From Allobosea sp. BK604 (GTDB taxonomy: Bacteria > Pseudomonadota > Alphaproteobacteria > Rhizobiales > Beijerinckiaceae), in assembly GCF_004341515.1 (NCBI RefSeq), contig NZ_SLZF01000009.1:124001-188000 (forward strand): a DNA stretch of 64,000 nucleotides, read 5' to 3'. The notes beneath the pieces are model-generated. The model saw only the letters and a program-made list of their open reading frames with translations. It made no database searches and was not told the DNA's origin. The translations under genes and the position numbers were made by a program. This document shows, piece by piece, positions 25,579 to 33,964 of the stretch (positions within the stretch are counted from its first letter, which is position 1; every line of letters begins with the position of its first letter).

Positions 25579-26856
25579 ATGCAGGAAGCGCTTTCTTCCA
25601 CCAATCGGCGCAACGTCATCATCGCCGCAGCGGCCGCCGGCGCGGCCACGATCATTCCGCACGCTCTCGCTGCTTCGGCCAGCGAGATCCGCCCGTTCCG
25701 CGTCCATTTTCCGGATGAGGCCATCACCGATCTTCGCCGGCGCGTGGCGTCGACGCGGTGGCCGACGCGGGAGCTCGTCTCCGACGCGACCCAGGGCGTC
25801 CAGCTTGCCACGATGCGCAAGCTCGCCCAGCACTGGCACGACAAGCACGACTGGCGAAAAGTCGAGGCCCGGCTGAACGCGCTGCCGATGTTCATGACCG
25901 AGATCGACGGGCTGGACATCCATTTCATTCACGTGCGCTCGCGCCATGCCAACGCCCTGCCCGTCATCATCACGCATGGCTGGCCGGGGTCGATCATCGA
26001 ACAGCTGAAGGTGATCGGTCCCCTCACGGACCCGACCGCTCATGGCGGCCAAGCCGACGAGGCGTTCGACGTCGTCATCCCCTCGCTTCCCGGGCACGGG
26101 TTCTCGGCCAAGCCGACAGCGGTCGGCTGGACCCCGCAGCGCATCGCCGGCGCCTGGACGCAGCTGATGAAGCGCCTCGGCTACCAGCGCTTCGTGGCGC
26201 AAGGCGGCGACTGGGGCGACGCGGTCTCCGAGCAGATGGCCGTCCAGGCGCCTCCTGAGCTGCTCGCCATTCATACCAACATGCCGGCGACCGTGCCGGA
26301 CGACATCGCCAAGGCCCTGGCGGCGGGAGGCGCGGCGCCCGCTGCCCTGAACGCCGAGGAGCGGAACGCCTATGAGCAGCTCGACTTCTTCTACAAGCAC
26401 GGCCTCGGCTATGCGCAGGAGATGTCCGGCCGGCCGCAGTCGCTCTATGCGCTCGAGGACTCGCCGATCGGCCTCGCCGCCTGGATGCTCGATCACGACG
26501 CGCGCAGCTATGCGCTGATCGCCCGTGTCTTCGATGGCGCAAGCGAGGGGCTGAGCAAGGACGATATCCTCGACAACATCACGCTGTACTGGCTCACCGA
26601 GACGGCTGTCTCCTCGGCGCGGCTGTACTGGGAGAACAAGCTCGCGTTCTTCGCTCCCAAGAACATCCAGATCCCGGTGGCCGTCAGCGTCTTCCCGGAC
26701 GAGATCTACGCGGCGCCCAAGAGCTGGGCGGCCCGCGCCTTTCCCAAGCTCATCCACTTCAACCGCCTTCCGAAGGGCGGGCATTTCGCGGCCTGGGAGC
26801 AGCCGGCGGCGTTCAGCGCCGAGCTGCGCGCGGCCTTCCGCCCGGTCCGCAACTGA
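25579..26856 (+). CDS. Epoxide hydrolase, exported (EHN + alpha/beta hydrolase)
   Basis: 425 aa. A Tat-like leader (NRRNVIIAAAAAGAATII) is followed by the epoxide hydrolase N-terminal domain (IRPFRVHFPDEAITDLRRRVASTRWP) and an alpha/beta-hydrolase fold. The fold shows the HGWPGS oxyanion motif, the nucleophile Asp in QGGDWGD, and a C-terminal GGHFAAWEQP His. It opens epoxides to diols through an alkyl-enzyme ester. The start is ATG 25579, with AGGAG 8 nt upstream; ATG 25525 and 25477 are also in frame. It is the first gene of a plus-strand run through 30574. Confidence 0.88.
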   Translation: MQEALSSTNRRNVIIAAAAAGAATIIPHALAASASEIRPFRVHFPDEAITDLRRRVASTRWPTRELVSDATQGVQLATMRKLAQHWHDKHDWRKVEARLNALPMFMTEIDGLDIHFIHVRSRHANALPVIITHGWPGSIIEQLKVIGPLTDPTAHGGQADEAFDVVIPSLPGHGFSAKPTAVGWTPQRIAGAWTQLMKRLGYQRFVAQGGDWGDAVSEQMAVQAPPELLAIHTNMPATVPDDIAKALAAGGAAPAALNAEERNAYEQLDFFYKHGLGYAQEMSGRPQSLYALEDSPIGLAAWMLDHDARSYALIARVFDGASEGLSKDDILDNITLYWLTETAVSSARLYWENKLAFFAPKNIQIPVAVSVFPDEIYAAPKSWAARAFPKLIHFNRLPKGGHFAAWEQPAAFSAELRAAFRPVRN

Positions 26857-26908
26857 GCGCACCGCCCGGCGCCCGACATTCCAACGCCCAATCACGAAGG
26901 GTCATGCC

Positions 26909-27331
26909 ATGAACCATCAGACCAAGCTGCTTTACACCGCCAAGGTCCACACCGTCGGTGGCCGCGAGGGCGGCACCTCGAAAAGCTCCGACGGTCACCT
27001 CGACATCAAGATCTCGCCTCCCGGCGGCCACGGCACCGGGACCAATCCCGAGCAGCTCTTCGCCGCGGGATGGTCGACCTGCTTCGACAGCGCCATCGGC
27101 ATCGCGGCGAGGAGGCAGAAGGTCACGCTGCCGCCGAACTATTCGATCGATGCGGAGGTCGATCTCAACCTCGTCGACGGCGCCTATACGCTCGGTGCGC
27201 GATTGAACGTGAATCTGCCCGGGTTGCCGCGCGACACCGCCCAGGCGCTCGCCGACGAAGCGCACACGCTGTGCCCGTACTCGCGCGCCACCCACGGCAA
27301 CATCGACGTCGCGACGATCGTCGCCGTCTGA
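26909..27331 (+). CDS. ohr: Organic hydroperoxide resistance protein (Ohr/OsmC family)
   Basis: 140-aa thiol peroxidase that reduces organic hydroperoxides with lipoyl-type electron donors. The two catalytic cysteines are present (GWSTCFDSAI and HTLCPYSRAT), as are the PEQLFAAG segment and the GGREGGTSKSSDG start. ATG 26909 is preceded by GAAGGG. It is 52 bp downstream of the epoxide hydrolase. No OhrR-type MarR gene is adjacent, so control is probably by another regulator. Confidence 0.92.
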   Translation: MNHQTKLLYTAKVHTVGGREGGTSKSSDGHLDIKISPPGGHGTGTNPEQLFAAGWSTCFDSAIGIAARRQKVTLPPNYSIDAEVDLNLVDGAYTLGARLNVNLPGLPRDTAQALADEAHTLCPYSRATHGNIDVATIVAV

Positions 27332-27361
27332 CGCAATGCCTGCCCCTGACAGGAGATGATC

Positions 27362-28402
27362 ATGACGAGCATCGCAGCGACCTTGCCCGGCGGCGTCGAC
27401 CGCCGGGAGTTCATCGGATCGGTTGCCGCGATGGCCGCCGTCAGCGAACTGGGCCTGGTCTTTCCGAGCCGCGCCGAGGCGGCTCCGGCCCGGGCGAGCA
27501 CGCCCAGCCTGTTCCGTGTCGATCAGATCGAAGCGGGCGTGCTCAGCATCGGATACAGCGAGGTCGGCCCCAATGACGGCCAACCGGTCATCCTGCTCCA
27601 TGGCTGGCCCTACGATATCCAGAGCTATGCCGAGGTCGCGCCCATGCTCGGCGCCGCAGGTTTCCGCGTCATCACGCCTTACTTGCGGGGCTATGGCACG
27701 ACCCGGTTCCTCGCGAGCGAGACGCCGCGGAACGGCCAGCAGGCCGCTCTCGCCGCCGATGTCGTCGCGCTGATGGACGCGCTCGATATCCGCAGCGCGA
27801 TCGTCGCCGGATATGACTGGGGCGCCCGAACAGCCAATATCGTCGCGGCGATCTGGCCGGAGCGCTGCAAGGCAATGGTCTCGGTCAGCGGCTACCTGAT
27901 CGGCAGCCAGAAGGCCAACCTGAAGCCGCTGCCGCCGAGTGCGGAACTCGCCTGGTGGTACCAGTATTATTTCGCGACGGAGCGCGGCCGGGCAGGCTAC
28001 GGCGCCAATACGAGCGACTTCGCCAAGCTGATCTGGCGCACGGCGTCGCCGCAATGGCAGTTCGACGACACGACCTTCATGAAGAGCGCCGCTTCATTCG
28101 AGAATCCCGACCATGTCGAGATCGTCATCCATAACTATCGCTGGCGGCTAGGCCTCGCGGATGGCGAGCGCCAATTCGACAAGATCGAGAAGACGCTGGC
28201 GGCCGCGCCGGCAATCAACCTGCCGACGATCACGCTGGAGGGCGACGCAAACGGTGCTCCGCACCCCGATCCCGGCTCCTACGCCAAGAAGTTCACCGGC
28301 AAGTACCAGCACCGGACGATTCGCGGCGGGATCGGTCACAACCTGCCCCAGGAGGCGCCGCAGGCCTTCAGCCAGGCGATCATCGACGTCAGCCGGATTT
28401 AG
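27362..28402 (+). CDS. Tat-exported alpha/beta hydrolase (haloalkane dehalogenase / epoxide hydrolase type), copy 1
   Basis: 346 aa. The N-terminus has a twin-arginine-like leader (DRREFIGSVAAMAAVS). The fold shows ILLHGWPYD (oxyanion), the nucleophile elbow GYDWGARTA with Asp, the cap-region WWYQYYFATERG, and the C-terminal catalytic His in GGIGHNLPQEAPQAF. The Asp nucleophile points to dehalogenase or epoxide hydrolase chemistry rather than a serine esterase. The start is ATG 27362, six nt after AGGAG. It has a close paralogue at 39925-41055. Confidence 0.87.
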   Translation: MTSIAATLPGGVDRREFIGSVAAMAAVSELGLVFPSRAEAAPARASTPSLFRVDQIEAGVLSIGYSEVGPNDGQPVILLHGWPYDIQSYAEVAPMLGAAGFRVITPYLRGYGTTRFLASETPRNGQQAALAADVVALMDALDIRSAIVAGYDWGARTANIVAAIWPERCKAMVSVSGYLIGSQKANLKPLPPSAELAWWYQYYFATERGRAGYGANTSDFAKLIWRTASPQWQFDDTTFMKSAASFENPDHVEIVIHNYRWRLGLADGERQFDKIEKTLAAAPAINLPTITLEGDANGAPHPDPGSYAKKFTGKYQHRTIRGGIGHNLPQEAPQAFSQAIIDVSRI

Positions 28403-28406
28403 ACCA

Positions 28407-29387
28407 ATGGGAACCTCGATCTCCTATCATTCCGTAGACGTTGGCGGGCTGCCGATCTTCTACCGAGAGGCAGGCGATCGGGATGCCCCGGTGATCCTGC
28501 TGCTGCACGGCCTGCCATCGTCGTCGCGGATGTACGAGCCGCTGCTCTCGCGCCTGTCCCGCGATTTCCGCCTGATCGCGCCCGACTATCCCGGGTTCGG
28601 GCACAGCGCGGCGCCGGACCCGCTCAGCTTCCCGTACACATTCGATCGCCTGAGCGCTGTGATCGCGAGCTTCACCGAGGTGCTCGGCCTGAGCCGGTAC
28701 GCGCTGTTCGTCCAGGATTACGGCGGCCCGGTCGGATTTCGCCTGGCCATGGCCGCGCCGGAACGCCTCGACGCGCTGATCATCCAGAACGCCGTCGCGC
28801 ATCATACGGGCCTCACCAGCCTGTGGGACCGGCGGAAGGCCTACTGGAACGACCGGGTCGGACATGAGCGCGAGGTCTGGGAAAGCCTGTTCTCAGGCGA
28901 CGCCAACAGGCGGCGGCATATCGGCTCGGACCCCAATCCGGAAGGCTACAATCCCGACCTCTGGCAGGACGAAAGCGCGTTCCTGTCTCGCCCCGGGCAG
29001 GCGCAGATCCAGCTGGATCTGTTCTTCGACTACCGGACCAACGTTGCCTCCTACCGTCGCTGGCAGCGATGGCTGCGCGAGCGGCAACCGCCTTTGCTCG
29101 TGGTCTGGGGCAAGTACGACCTCTCGTTCGACAGCTCCGAGCCCCACGCCTACCGGCACGATGTGCCGTCGGCAGAGGTCCATTTTCTCGATGCGGGGCA
29201 TTTCGCGCTCGATACCGCGGCCGACGAGGTCGCGACGCTGACGCGCAGTTTCCTGAGGCCGCTCCACACCGCACGGCCGCCCACCCCGAGGCGTCTTTGC
29301 CAACGCGTGACATCTCTGGCGAGCGTCGAATTCAGCCTGACCACCCAAGCCGGCAGCACTCAAACGCAGATGGAGACGCGGCAATGA
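28407..29387 (+). CDS. Alpha/beta hydrolase (haloalkane dehalogenase-like), cytoplasmic
   Basis: 326 aa without a signal peptide. The motifs are LLLHGLPSSSRMYEPLL, DYPGFGHS, the nucleophile elbow VQDYGGPVG (Asp) and the late DAGHFAL (His). About 40 unconserved residues follow the hydrolase fold. ATG 28407 lies 4 nt after the stop of the previous gene without an evident SD, suggesting coupling; its stop overlaps the next ATG (ATGA). It is a probable hydrolytic partner of the two exported enzymes. Confidence 0.85.
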   Translation: MGTSISYHSVDVGGLPIFYREAGDRDAPVILLLHGLPSSSRMYEPLLSRLSRDFRLIAPDYPGFGHSAAPDPLSFPYTFDRLSAVIASFTEVLGLSRYALFVQDYGGPVGFRLAMAAPERLDALIIQNAVAHHTGLTSLWDRRKAYWNDRVGHEREVWESLFSGDANRRRHIGSDPNPEGYNPDLWQDESAFLSRPGQAQIQLDLFFDYRTNVASYRRWQRWLRERQPPLLVVWGKYDLSFDSSEPHAYRHDVPSAEVHFLDAGHFALDTAADEVATLTRSFLRPLHTARPPTPRRLCQRVTSLASVEFSLTTQAGSTQTQMETRQ

Positions 29388-29917
29388 CTGACAATGAAAT
29401 CGTCGATTCGAGCTTCTCGGCCATCATCAACGCGCCGATCGAGACGGTCGACATTCCGACCTGGTGCTTCGCCTTGAGCGAGAAGGAGTATCAGGGCTGC
29501 TCGCCCGCGCATATCGCGGCCGGCGCGACGACCGCGCCCGACGGGCGCCGCATGTCGATCAATGTCGAGATGATCGGCGGCAGCCTGAGCATCCAGCACT
29601 ATGTCGAGACACTCGGCAAACCCGACCATCTCGTGCTGGAATCGGTCTCCGACATCCTCACCCCGACCGGGCGGACGACGATCAACGTGCTCTGGGAATT
29701 GAGCGTCAGGCCGCTCGACGGCGCAAGATGCGAATTCACCAACCACGTCCGGGCGACCGCCACGCCGGCGTTCAGGGAATTCCTCGATCGACAGGGCATC
29801 CCGTTCGACGTGTTCCGCGCCCAGCGGGCCCCCATGTCGATCGCCCATAACCAGGGCGAGACGCCGCTCTTCGCGCAGAGCATCGAGCGAGCCGCCCTCA
29901 AGAACAGATCGCACTAA
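29384..29917 (+). CDS. Conserved protein, possibly SRPBCC-like
   Basis: 177 aa of unassigned function. It opens IVDSSFSAIINAPIETVDIPTWCFALSE and contains a stretch of alternating hydrophobic strands (HYVETLGKPDHLVLE..., TTINVLWELSV) that could be a START/SRPBCC-like barrel. I do not recognise catalytic residues. It starts at ATG 29384, overlapping the upstream hydrolase stop, and sits 22 nt before the isochorismatase-like gene, so it belongs to the same operon. Its role is probably ligand binding or an accessory step (inference). Confidence 0.6.
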   Translation: MTDNEIVDSSFSAIINAPIETVDIPTWCFALSEKEYQGCSPAHIAAGATTAPDGRRMSINVEMIGGSLSIQHYVETLGKPDHLVLESVSDILTPTGRTTINVLWELSVRPLDGARCEFTNHVRATATPAFREFLDRQGIPFDVFRAQRAPMSIAHNQGETPLFAQSIERAALKNRSH

Positions 29918-29939
29918 CGGCAGCACAGGGAGAGTGAAG

Positions 29940-30574
29940 ATGACCCCACCTGTCTACGAGAAGAAGGCCACCGCGCTGCTCTTCGTCGATCCCTATAACG
30001 ACTTCCTGTCCGAGGGCGGAAAGATCTGGCCCAGGGTCAAGGAAGTCGCCGAGGAGGTCGATCTCATCGCGAACCTGAAGCGCGTCGACAGCGCCGTTCG
30101 CGGCGCCGGAATACGCGTGTTCGTCGTTCCGCACCGGCGCTGGCAGCCGGGCGACTATGAATGCTGGTGCCATCCCAATCCGACCCAGCGCGCGATCATG
30201 AAACGCCATTCGTTCGCGCGGGGGGAATGGGGCGGAGACTGGCACCCTGACTTCGCCCCCCCAAGCCGGGCGACATCGTCGTCCATGAGCATTGGGCGCA
30301 AAGCGGCTTCGCCAATACCGATCTCGATCAGCAGCTCCGCCAGCACGGCATCAGCCATGTCATCGTCATCGGGCTGCTCGCCAATACCTGCATCGAGTCA
30401 ACCGGCCGCTATGCGATGGAGCTCGGCTACCATGTGACGCTGGTTCGCGATGCGACCGCAGCCTTCACCCGCGAGATGATGCATGCGGCCCACGAGCTCA
30501 ACGGGCCGACCTACGCGCACGCTATCCTGACGACGCGCGAGGTGGTCGAGGCGCTCGCGTCCACGCCGCAGTGA
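29940..30574 (+). pseudogene. Isochorismatase-like cysteine hydrolase with a frameshift at a C7 tract
   Basis: Reading from ATG 29940 (SD GGGAGAG) gives ALLFVDPYNDF (Asp), KRHSFARGEWGGDWHPDFAPP, then nonsense. From 30262 on the right reading continues in the next frame: KPGDIVVHEHWAQSG, then HVIVIGLLANTCIEST (catalytic Cys), ending at TGA 30572-30574. The join is at 30256-30262, a run of seven C where eight would restore the frame (FAPPKPGD). Both halves are well conserved in type, so this is either a fresh mutation, a slippery or phase-variable tract, or a sequencing error. The intact protein would be about 211 aa. Confidence 0.85.
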
Positions 30575-30582
30575 GTTGCTCC

Positions 30583-30612
30583 GGGGTAGGCCGATGCCGG
30601 CCTGCCCCTTTC
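30583..30612 (+). terminator. Intrinsic terminator-like hairpin after the 25.6-30.6 kb gene run
   Basis: GGGGTAGGCCG and CGGCCTGCCCC form an 11-bp stem (one T-G pair) with a 4-nt loop, followed by TTTC. It lies 9 nt past the stop codon of the isochorismatase-like gene. Confidence 0.6.
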
Positions 30613-30850
30613 AGGATCGGCACAGGCATTTGCCGCCGGATCCTGCCTACCGCAGCGTGCGGCAGGTTCACGACAATACCCTGGCGACACAATACAACAT
30701 GCTATCCCTGAGTATGCGGCCGCGATACGTTCGTATGTATTTCCGATAAACCCCAGAATAGATACAGTCTCTCCTGCAGCGATCACCTGGCAAAGCCATT
30801 TGATGCTGCCCTCCGAATGCATTCTGCAATGCCCCTTTGCAGTATGCACT
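30613..30850 (+). other. Gene-free, relatively AT-rich stretch; possible small RNA
   Basis: 238 bp without a convincing reading frame, richer in A/T than the surroundings. It contains ATACAACATG, a CGTTCGTATGTATTTCC segment and the palindrome GAATGCATTC, and ends in a very strong terminator. Since the upstream operon already has its own hairpin, a separate short transcript is possible. Confidence 0.3.
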
Positions 30851-30884
30851 GGCCGCCGCATCAATGATGTGGCGGCCTTTTTTC
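30851..30884 (+). terminator. Strong intrinsic terminator
   Basis: GGCCGCCGCATCA and TGATGTGGCGGCC pair over about 12 bp with a minimal loop and are followed directly by six T (30878-30883). It has the best terminator form in the window and no open reading frame immediately upstream. Confidence 0.8.
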
Positions 30885-30907
30885 TATCGCAAGGAGCATA
30901 CGGAAAT

Positions 30908-30930
30908 CCCCCCGACTCTATGTCGGGGGG
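30908..30930 (-). terminator. Hairpin downstream of iorB
   Basis: CCCCCCGAC-TCTAT-GTCGGGGGG, a perfect 9-bp stem. On the minus strand it follows the iorB stop by about 30 nt and is trailed by ATTTCC. It could act as a bidirectional barrier between the two convergent units. Confidence 0.55.
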
Positions 30931-30962
30931 TTCCAGCGCTCGATCCGATAGTCCTCAGTTGA

Positions 30963-33140
30963 CTAGCGCGCCGCCTTCAGCAGGTTGGCCTGCACCGGCA
31001 TTTTGCGCAGCCGCGTGCCTGTCGCCGCAAAGATCGCGTTGGCAATCGCCGGCACGATCGCCGATGTCCCGGTCTCGCCGATGCCGCCCGGCGGCTCGGT
31101 GTTCTTGACGATGTGGACCTCGACGGCCGGCGCCTCGTTCATCCTCATGATCTGGTAGCTGTCGAAGTTGGTCTGCTCGACCCGCCCTTGCCGGATCGTC
31201 ACCTCGCCATAGAGGGCCGCGGTGGCGCCGAAGATCACGCCGCCCTGGAGCTGCGCCTCCACCGTGTCGGGATTGACGACGGTGCCGCAATCGATCGCAC
31301 AGACGACGCGACGGACGCGCACCGTGCCATCGACCGCAACCTCGACTTCGGCCACCACCGCCAGGTCGCTGGCGAAGGCATGTTGCAAGGCGACGCCGCG
31401 GCCATGCCGCTCCGGCAGGGCTGCGCCCCAGCCCGCCTTTTCCGCGGCGAGGTCGAGCACGGCCCGCGCGCGCGGCGACTTGCCCAGCAGGCTCCGGCGG
31501 AACGCGACCGCATCCTGTTTCACCGCCGCCGCCATCTCGTCGGTGAAGCTCTCGGTGACGAAGACATTGTGCGACGGCCCGACGCTGCGCCAGAAGGCGG
31601 TCGGAATGCCCGGCGGCTCGCGCCTGACGAACTCGACGCGGAAGTTCGGCAGGTCATAGGGCAGATCGATCGCCGCCTCGGTCGAATCCGGATCGAGCCC
31701 GTTCTGGAAGGCCGGCGGCAGCCAGCGCGCGATCACGGACGGGCCGGCGAACCGGTTGATCCAGGCAACCGGCCGGCCCTTGTCGTCGAAACCGGCGGAG
31801 ATCCGGTCGAGCCAATACGGCCGGTACATATCGTGCTGGATATCTTCCTCGCGGGTCCAGACGACCTTCACCGGGCCGTCGACCTGCTTCGCGATCTCGA
31901 CCGCGCGCACCGCGCCATCGGCTTCGAGCCGCCGGCCGAAGCCTCCTCCGATCAGGTGATTATGGACGGCGACCTTCTCGACCGGCAGTCCCGCGGCCTT
32001 GGCCGCCATCGCCTGGACGCGGGCCACGGCCTGGCTGCCGATCCAGATGTCGCAGGCATCCTGGCGCAGATGCACCGTGCAGTTCATCGGCTCCATCGTC
32101 GCATGTGCAAGGAACGGGACCTCGTAGATCGCGTCGATCCTGGTCGCCGCCTGGGCCATCGCCTTGTCGGGCTCGCCGATCAGTTGCGCCACGGTGCCGG
32201 GCTTCAGCGTCGCATTGCCGAGGTCGTCCGCGATCGCCTGTGTGCTGAGTGCCGCGTTTGGACCATCGTCCCATTCGATGACGAGGGCGGCGAGCCCCTT
32301 CTTCGCGGCGCCCATATGATCGGCGACCACTGCGACGGCGTCGTCGAGGCGCACGATCTGACGAACGCCGCTCACGGCTTTGGCCGCCGTGTCGTCGACG
32401 TGCTTGAGTCGTCCACCGAAGACCGGGCACTGGGCGAGTGTCGCGAACTTGAGCCCGGGCGGCCGCGCATCGATGCCGTAAACGGCCGTTCCGTTGACCT
32501 TTCCAGCGGTATCGAGGCGCTTGGCGGGGGTACCGATCAGCTTGAATGCGCTCGCTGGTTTGAGTGGAATCGACGCGGGAACGGGGAGGCTGGCGGCCTC
32601 GAGCGCCAGTTCGGCATAGGTCAGACGGCGCTGGCTTGCGTCATGAAGCACGCGGCCGTTTTCGGCGCGGCAAGTCGCCGGATCGACACCCCAGCGCTTG
32701 GCCGCCGCTCCGACAAGCATGATGCGAGCGGCCGCGCCCGCCTCGCGAAGCGGCTTCCAGGCACCGCGGACCGCGTTGGAATTGCCCGTGGCCTGCACCC
32801 CCAGCAATGGGTTGACGTAGAGCTTCTCGTTGGGCGGCGCATGTTCGAGCCGGATGTCGTTGAGGCCGATCTCGAGCTCTTCCGCGATCAGCATCGGTAT
32901 CGCCGTATAGGTGCCCTGCCCCATCTCGACATAGGGCATCGTCAGGACCACCGTGCCGTCGCTGCCGATGCGAACGAAGGCATTGGGAGCGAAGCTGCCG
33001 GCCGACGCCGCCTCGGCGCGACCGGCCGGCAGGGTGAGACCGAGAAGCAGGCCGCTGCCCGCGGCCGAACTCACGGCGAGGAAACTGCGCCGCGACAATG
33101 ATGGCCCGCTTTCGCCGGACCTGCTGAGAACGTCGCTCAT
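30963..33140 (-). CDS. iorB: Molybdopterin-binding aldehyde/isoquinoline oxidoreductase, large subunit
   Basis: 725 aa. The Tat leader is LSRRSFLAVSSAAGSGLLLG. It belongs to the xanthine-oxidase-family periplasmic group (isoquinoline 1-oxidoreductase beta, membrane aldehyde dehydrogenase). MGQGTYTAIPMLIAEEL near the N-terminus, a hydroxylase-type ATMEPMNCTVHL stretch, GGGFGRRLE and the C-terminal GGIGETGTSAIVPAIANAI are typical Mo-MPT cofactor contacts. It pairs with the 2Fe-2S subunit encoded 2 nt upstream and probably passes electrons to cytochrome c. The start is ATG 33140. An open frame continues upstream to 33704, but it runs through iorA in another frame and is not coding. Confidence 0.9.
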   Translation of the reverse strand: MSDVLSRSGESGPSLSRRSFLAVSSAAGSGLLLGLTLPAGRAEAASAGSFAPNAFVRIGSDGTVVLTMPYVEMGQGTYTAIPMLIAEELEIGLNDIRLEHAPPNEKLYVNPLLGVQATGNSNAVRGAWKPLREAGAAARIMLVGAAAKRWGVDPATCRAENGRVLHDASQRRLTYAELALEAASLPVPASIPLKPASAFKLIGTPAKRLDTAGKVNGTAVYGIDARPPGLKFATLAQCPVFGGRLKHVDDTAAKAVSGVRQIVRLDDAVAVVADHMGAAKKGLAALVIEWDDGPNAALSTQAIADDLGNATLKPGTVAQLIGEPDKAMAQAATRIDAIYEVPFLAHATMEPMNCTVHLRQDACDIWIGSQAVARVQAMAAKAAGLPVEKVAVHNHLIGGGFGRRLEADGAVRAVEIAKQVDGPVKVVWTREEDIQHDMYRPYWLDRISAGFDDKGRPVAWINRFAGPSVIARWLPPAFQNGLDPDSTEAAIDLPYDLPNFRVEFVRREPPGIPTAFWRSVGPSHNVFVTESFTDEMAAAVKQDAVAFRRSLLGKSPRARAVLDLAAEKAGWGAALPERHGRGVALQHAFASDLAVVAEVEVAVDGTVRVRRVVCAIDCGTVVNPDTVEAQLQGGVIFGATAALYGEVTIRQGRVEQTNFDSYQIMRMNEAPAVEVHIVKNTEPPGGIGETGTSAIVPAIANAIFAATGTRLRKMPVQANLLKAAR

Positions 33141-33142
33141 CG

Positions 33143-33613
33143 TCAGCCTCCCTGGCGGCCGCTTTGCGCCGCCAGCTTGATCGCCGCACGGATGCGCGGA
33201 TAGGTTCCGCAGCGGCAGATGTTTCCGCTCATCGCGTCGTCGATATCGGCGTCGCTCGGATTCGGGTTCTGGCTCAGCAGCGCTGTCGCCGACATGATCT
33301 GCCCGGACTGGCAATAGCCGCATTGGACGACCTCGCGCTCGAGCCAGGCCTTCTGGATCCTGGCCCCCGCCGGGGTCTCGCCGATCGTCTCGATGGTGGT
33401 CACCTGCGACGTGCCGACGCTGTCGATCGGGGTGACGCATGAGCGTGTGGCCACGCCGTCGATATGCACGGTGCAGGCGCCGCACAGCGCGGCGCCGCAA
33501 CCGAACTTCGTTCCGGTCATGCCCAGCACATCCCGCAGCACCCAGAGCAGCGGAGTGTCGTCGTCGACATCGACGCGGCGCCTTTCGCCATTTATGTTGA
33601 TCGAGAACAGCAT
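33143..33613 (-). CDS. iorA: (2Fe-2S)-binding small subunit of aldehyde/isoquinoline oxidoreductase
   Basis: 156 aa with two iron-sulfur clusters. The plant-type ferredoxin set is GCGAALCGACTVHIDG plus a later RSC; the C-terminal four-helix set is CGYCQSGQIM and GNICRCGTYPRIRAAI. It shuttles electrons from the molybdenum subunit IorB. ATG 33613 heads a two-gene operon. The 351-bp region upstream holds an AT-rich promoter area with the repeats listed separately. Confidence 0.92.
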   Translation of the reverse strand: MLFSININGERRRVDVDDDTPLLWVLRDVLGMTGTKFGCGAALCGACTVHIDGVATRSCVTPIDSVGTSQVTTIETIGETPAGARIQKAWLEREVVQCGYCQSGQIMSATALLSQNPNPSDADIDDAMSGNICRCGTYPRIRAAIKLAAQSGRQGG

Positions 33614-33697
33614 CTACGCCTCCTCTGCCTTGGATGGAGATCAGAACTTGCTCATTCCGCGCGAGACCGAGCATCAAATCGAACGAACGCAGCCCAT

Positions 33698-33716
33698 TAT
33701 TCAAACTATATTCAAA
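33698..33716 (-). promoter_or_regulatory. Direct repeat in the iorAB promoter region
   Basis: TATTCAAA occurs twice with an 11-bp period (33698-33705 and 33709-33716), about 85-100 bp upstream of iorA, in the most AT-rich part of the gap 33614-33964. The one-helical-turn spacing suits an activator or repressor site. The rest of that gap holds only the hairpin at 33894-33926. Confidence 0.35.
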
Positions 33717-33885
33717 TAAAAGCCGGACTCTTAATCAAATACGTCGCCTATCATAGCAACATCGCAGCGACCATTACCGCGAAGACTTGTGCGAGCCGGC
33801 GCTTCCCTGCGTCGAAGGCGCAACCAGCGGCGCGCGAGGCGTCCCGCCGGTCGCCGCTACTGCATCAAGGGCGGATAGCCCTCGA

Positions 33886-33926
33886 CATATATAGCGCGTC
33901 GCCGCGGCGGGGGCACGGCGACGCGC
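33886..33926 (-). terminator. Terminator-like hairpin after the DJ-1/PfpI gene
   Basis: GCGCGTCGCCG and CGGCGACGCGC form a perfect 11-bp stem around an 11-nt loop. In minus-strand direction it is followed by TATATATG. It begins 39 nt past the stop codon of the DJ-1/PfpI gene. Confidence 0.55.
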
Positions 33927-33964
33927 GCAGCTTTCCCGGTCGTCGAATGCCCGCCGCGGGACAT

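Noticed and set aside
31113..33101. A 662-codon plus-strand frame opposite iorB
   Set aside because: Antisense shadow of a gene with convincing molybdopterin motifs; low-complexity Arg/Gly/Asp composition.
33141..33704. Upstream extension of the iorB frame
   Set aside because: It runs through iorA in another frame; the Tat leader starting at 33140 fixes the real start.
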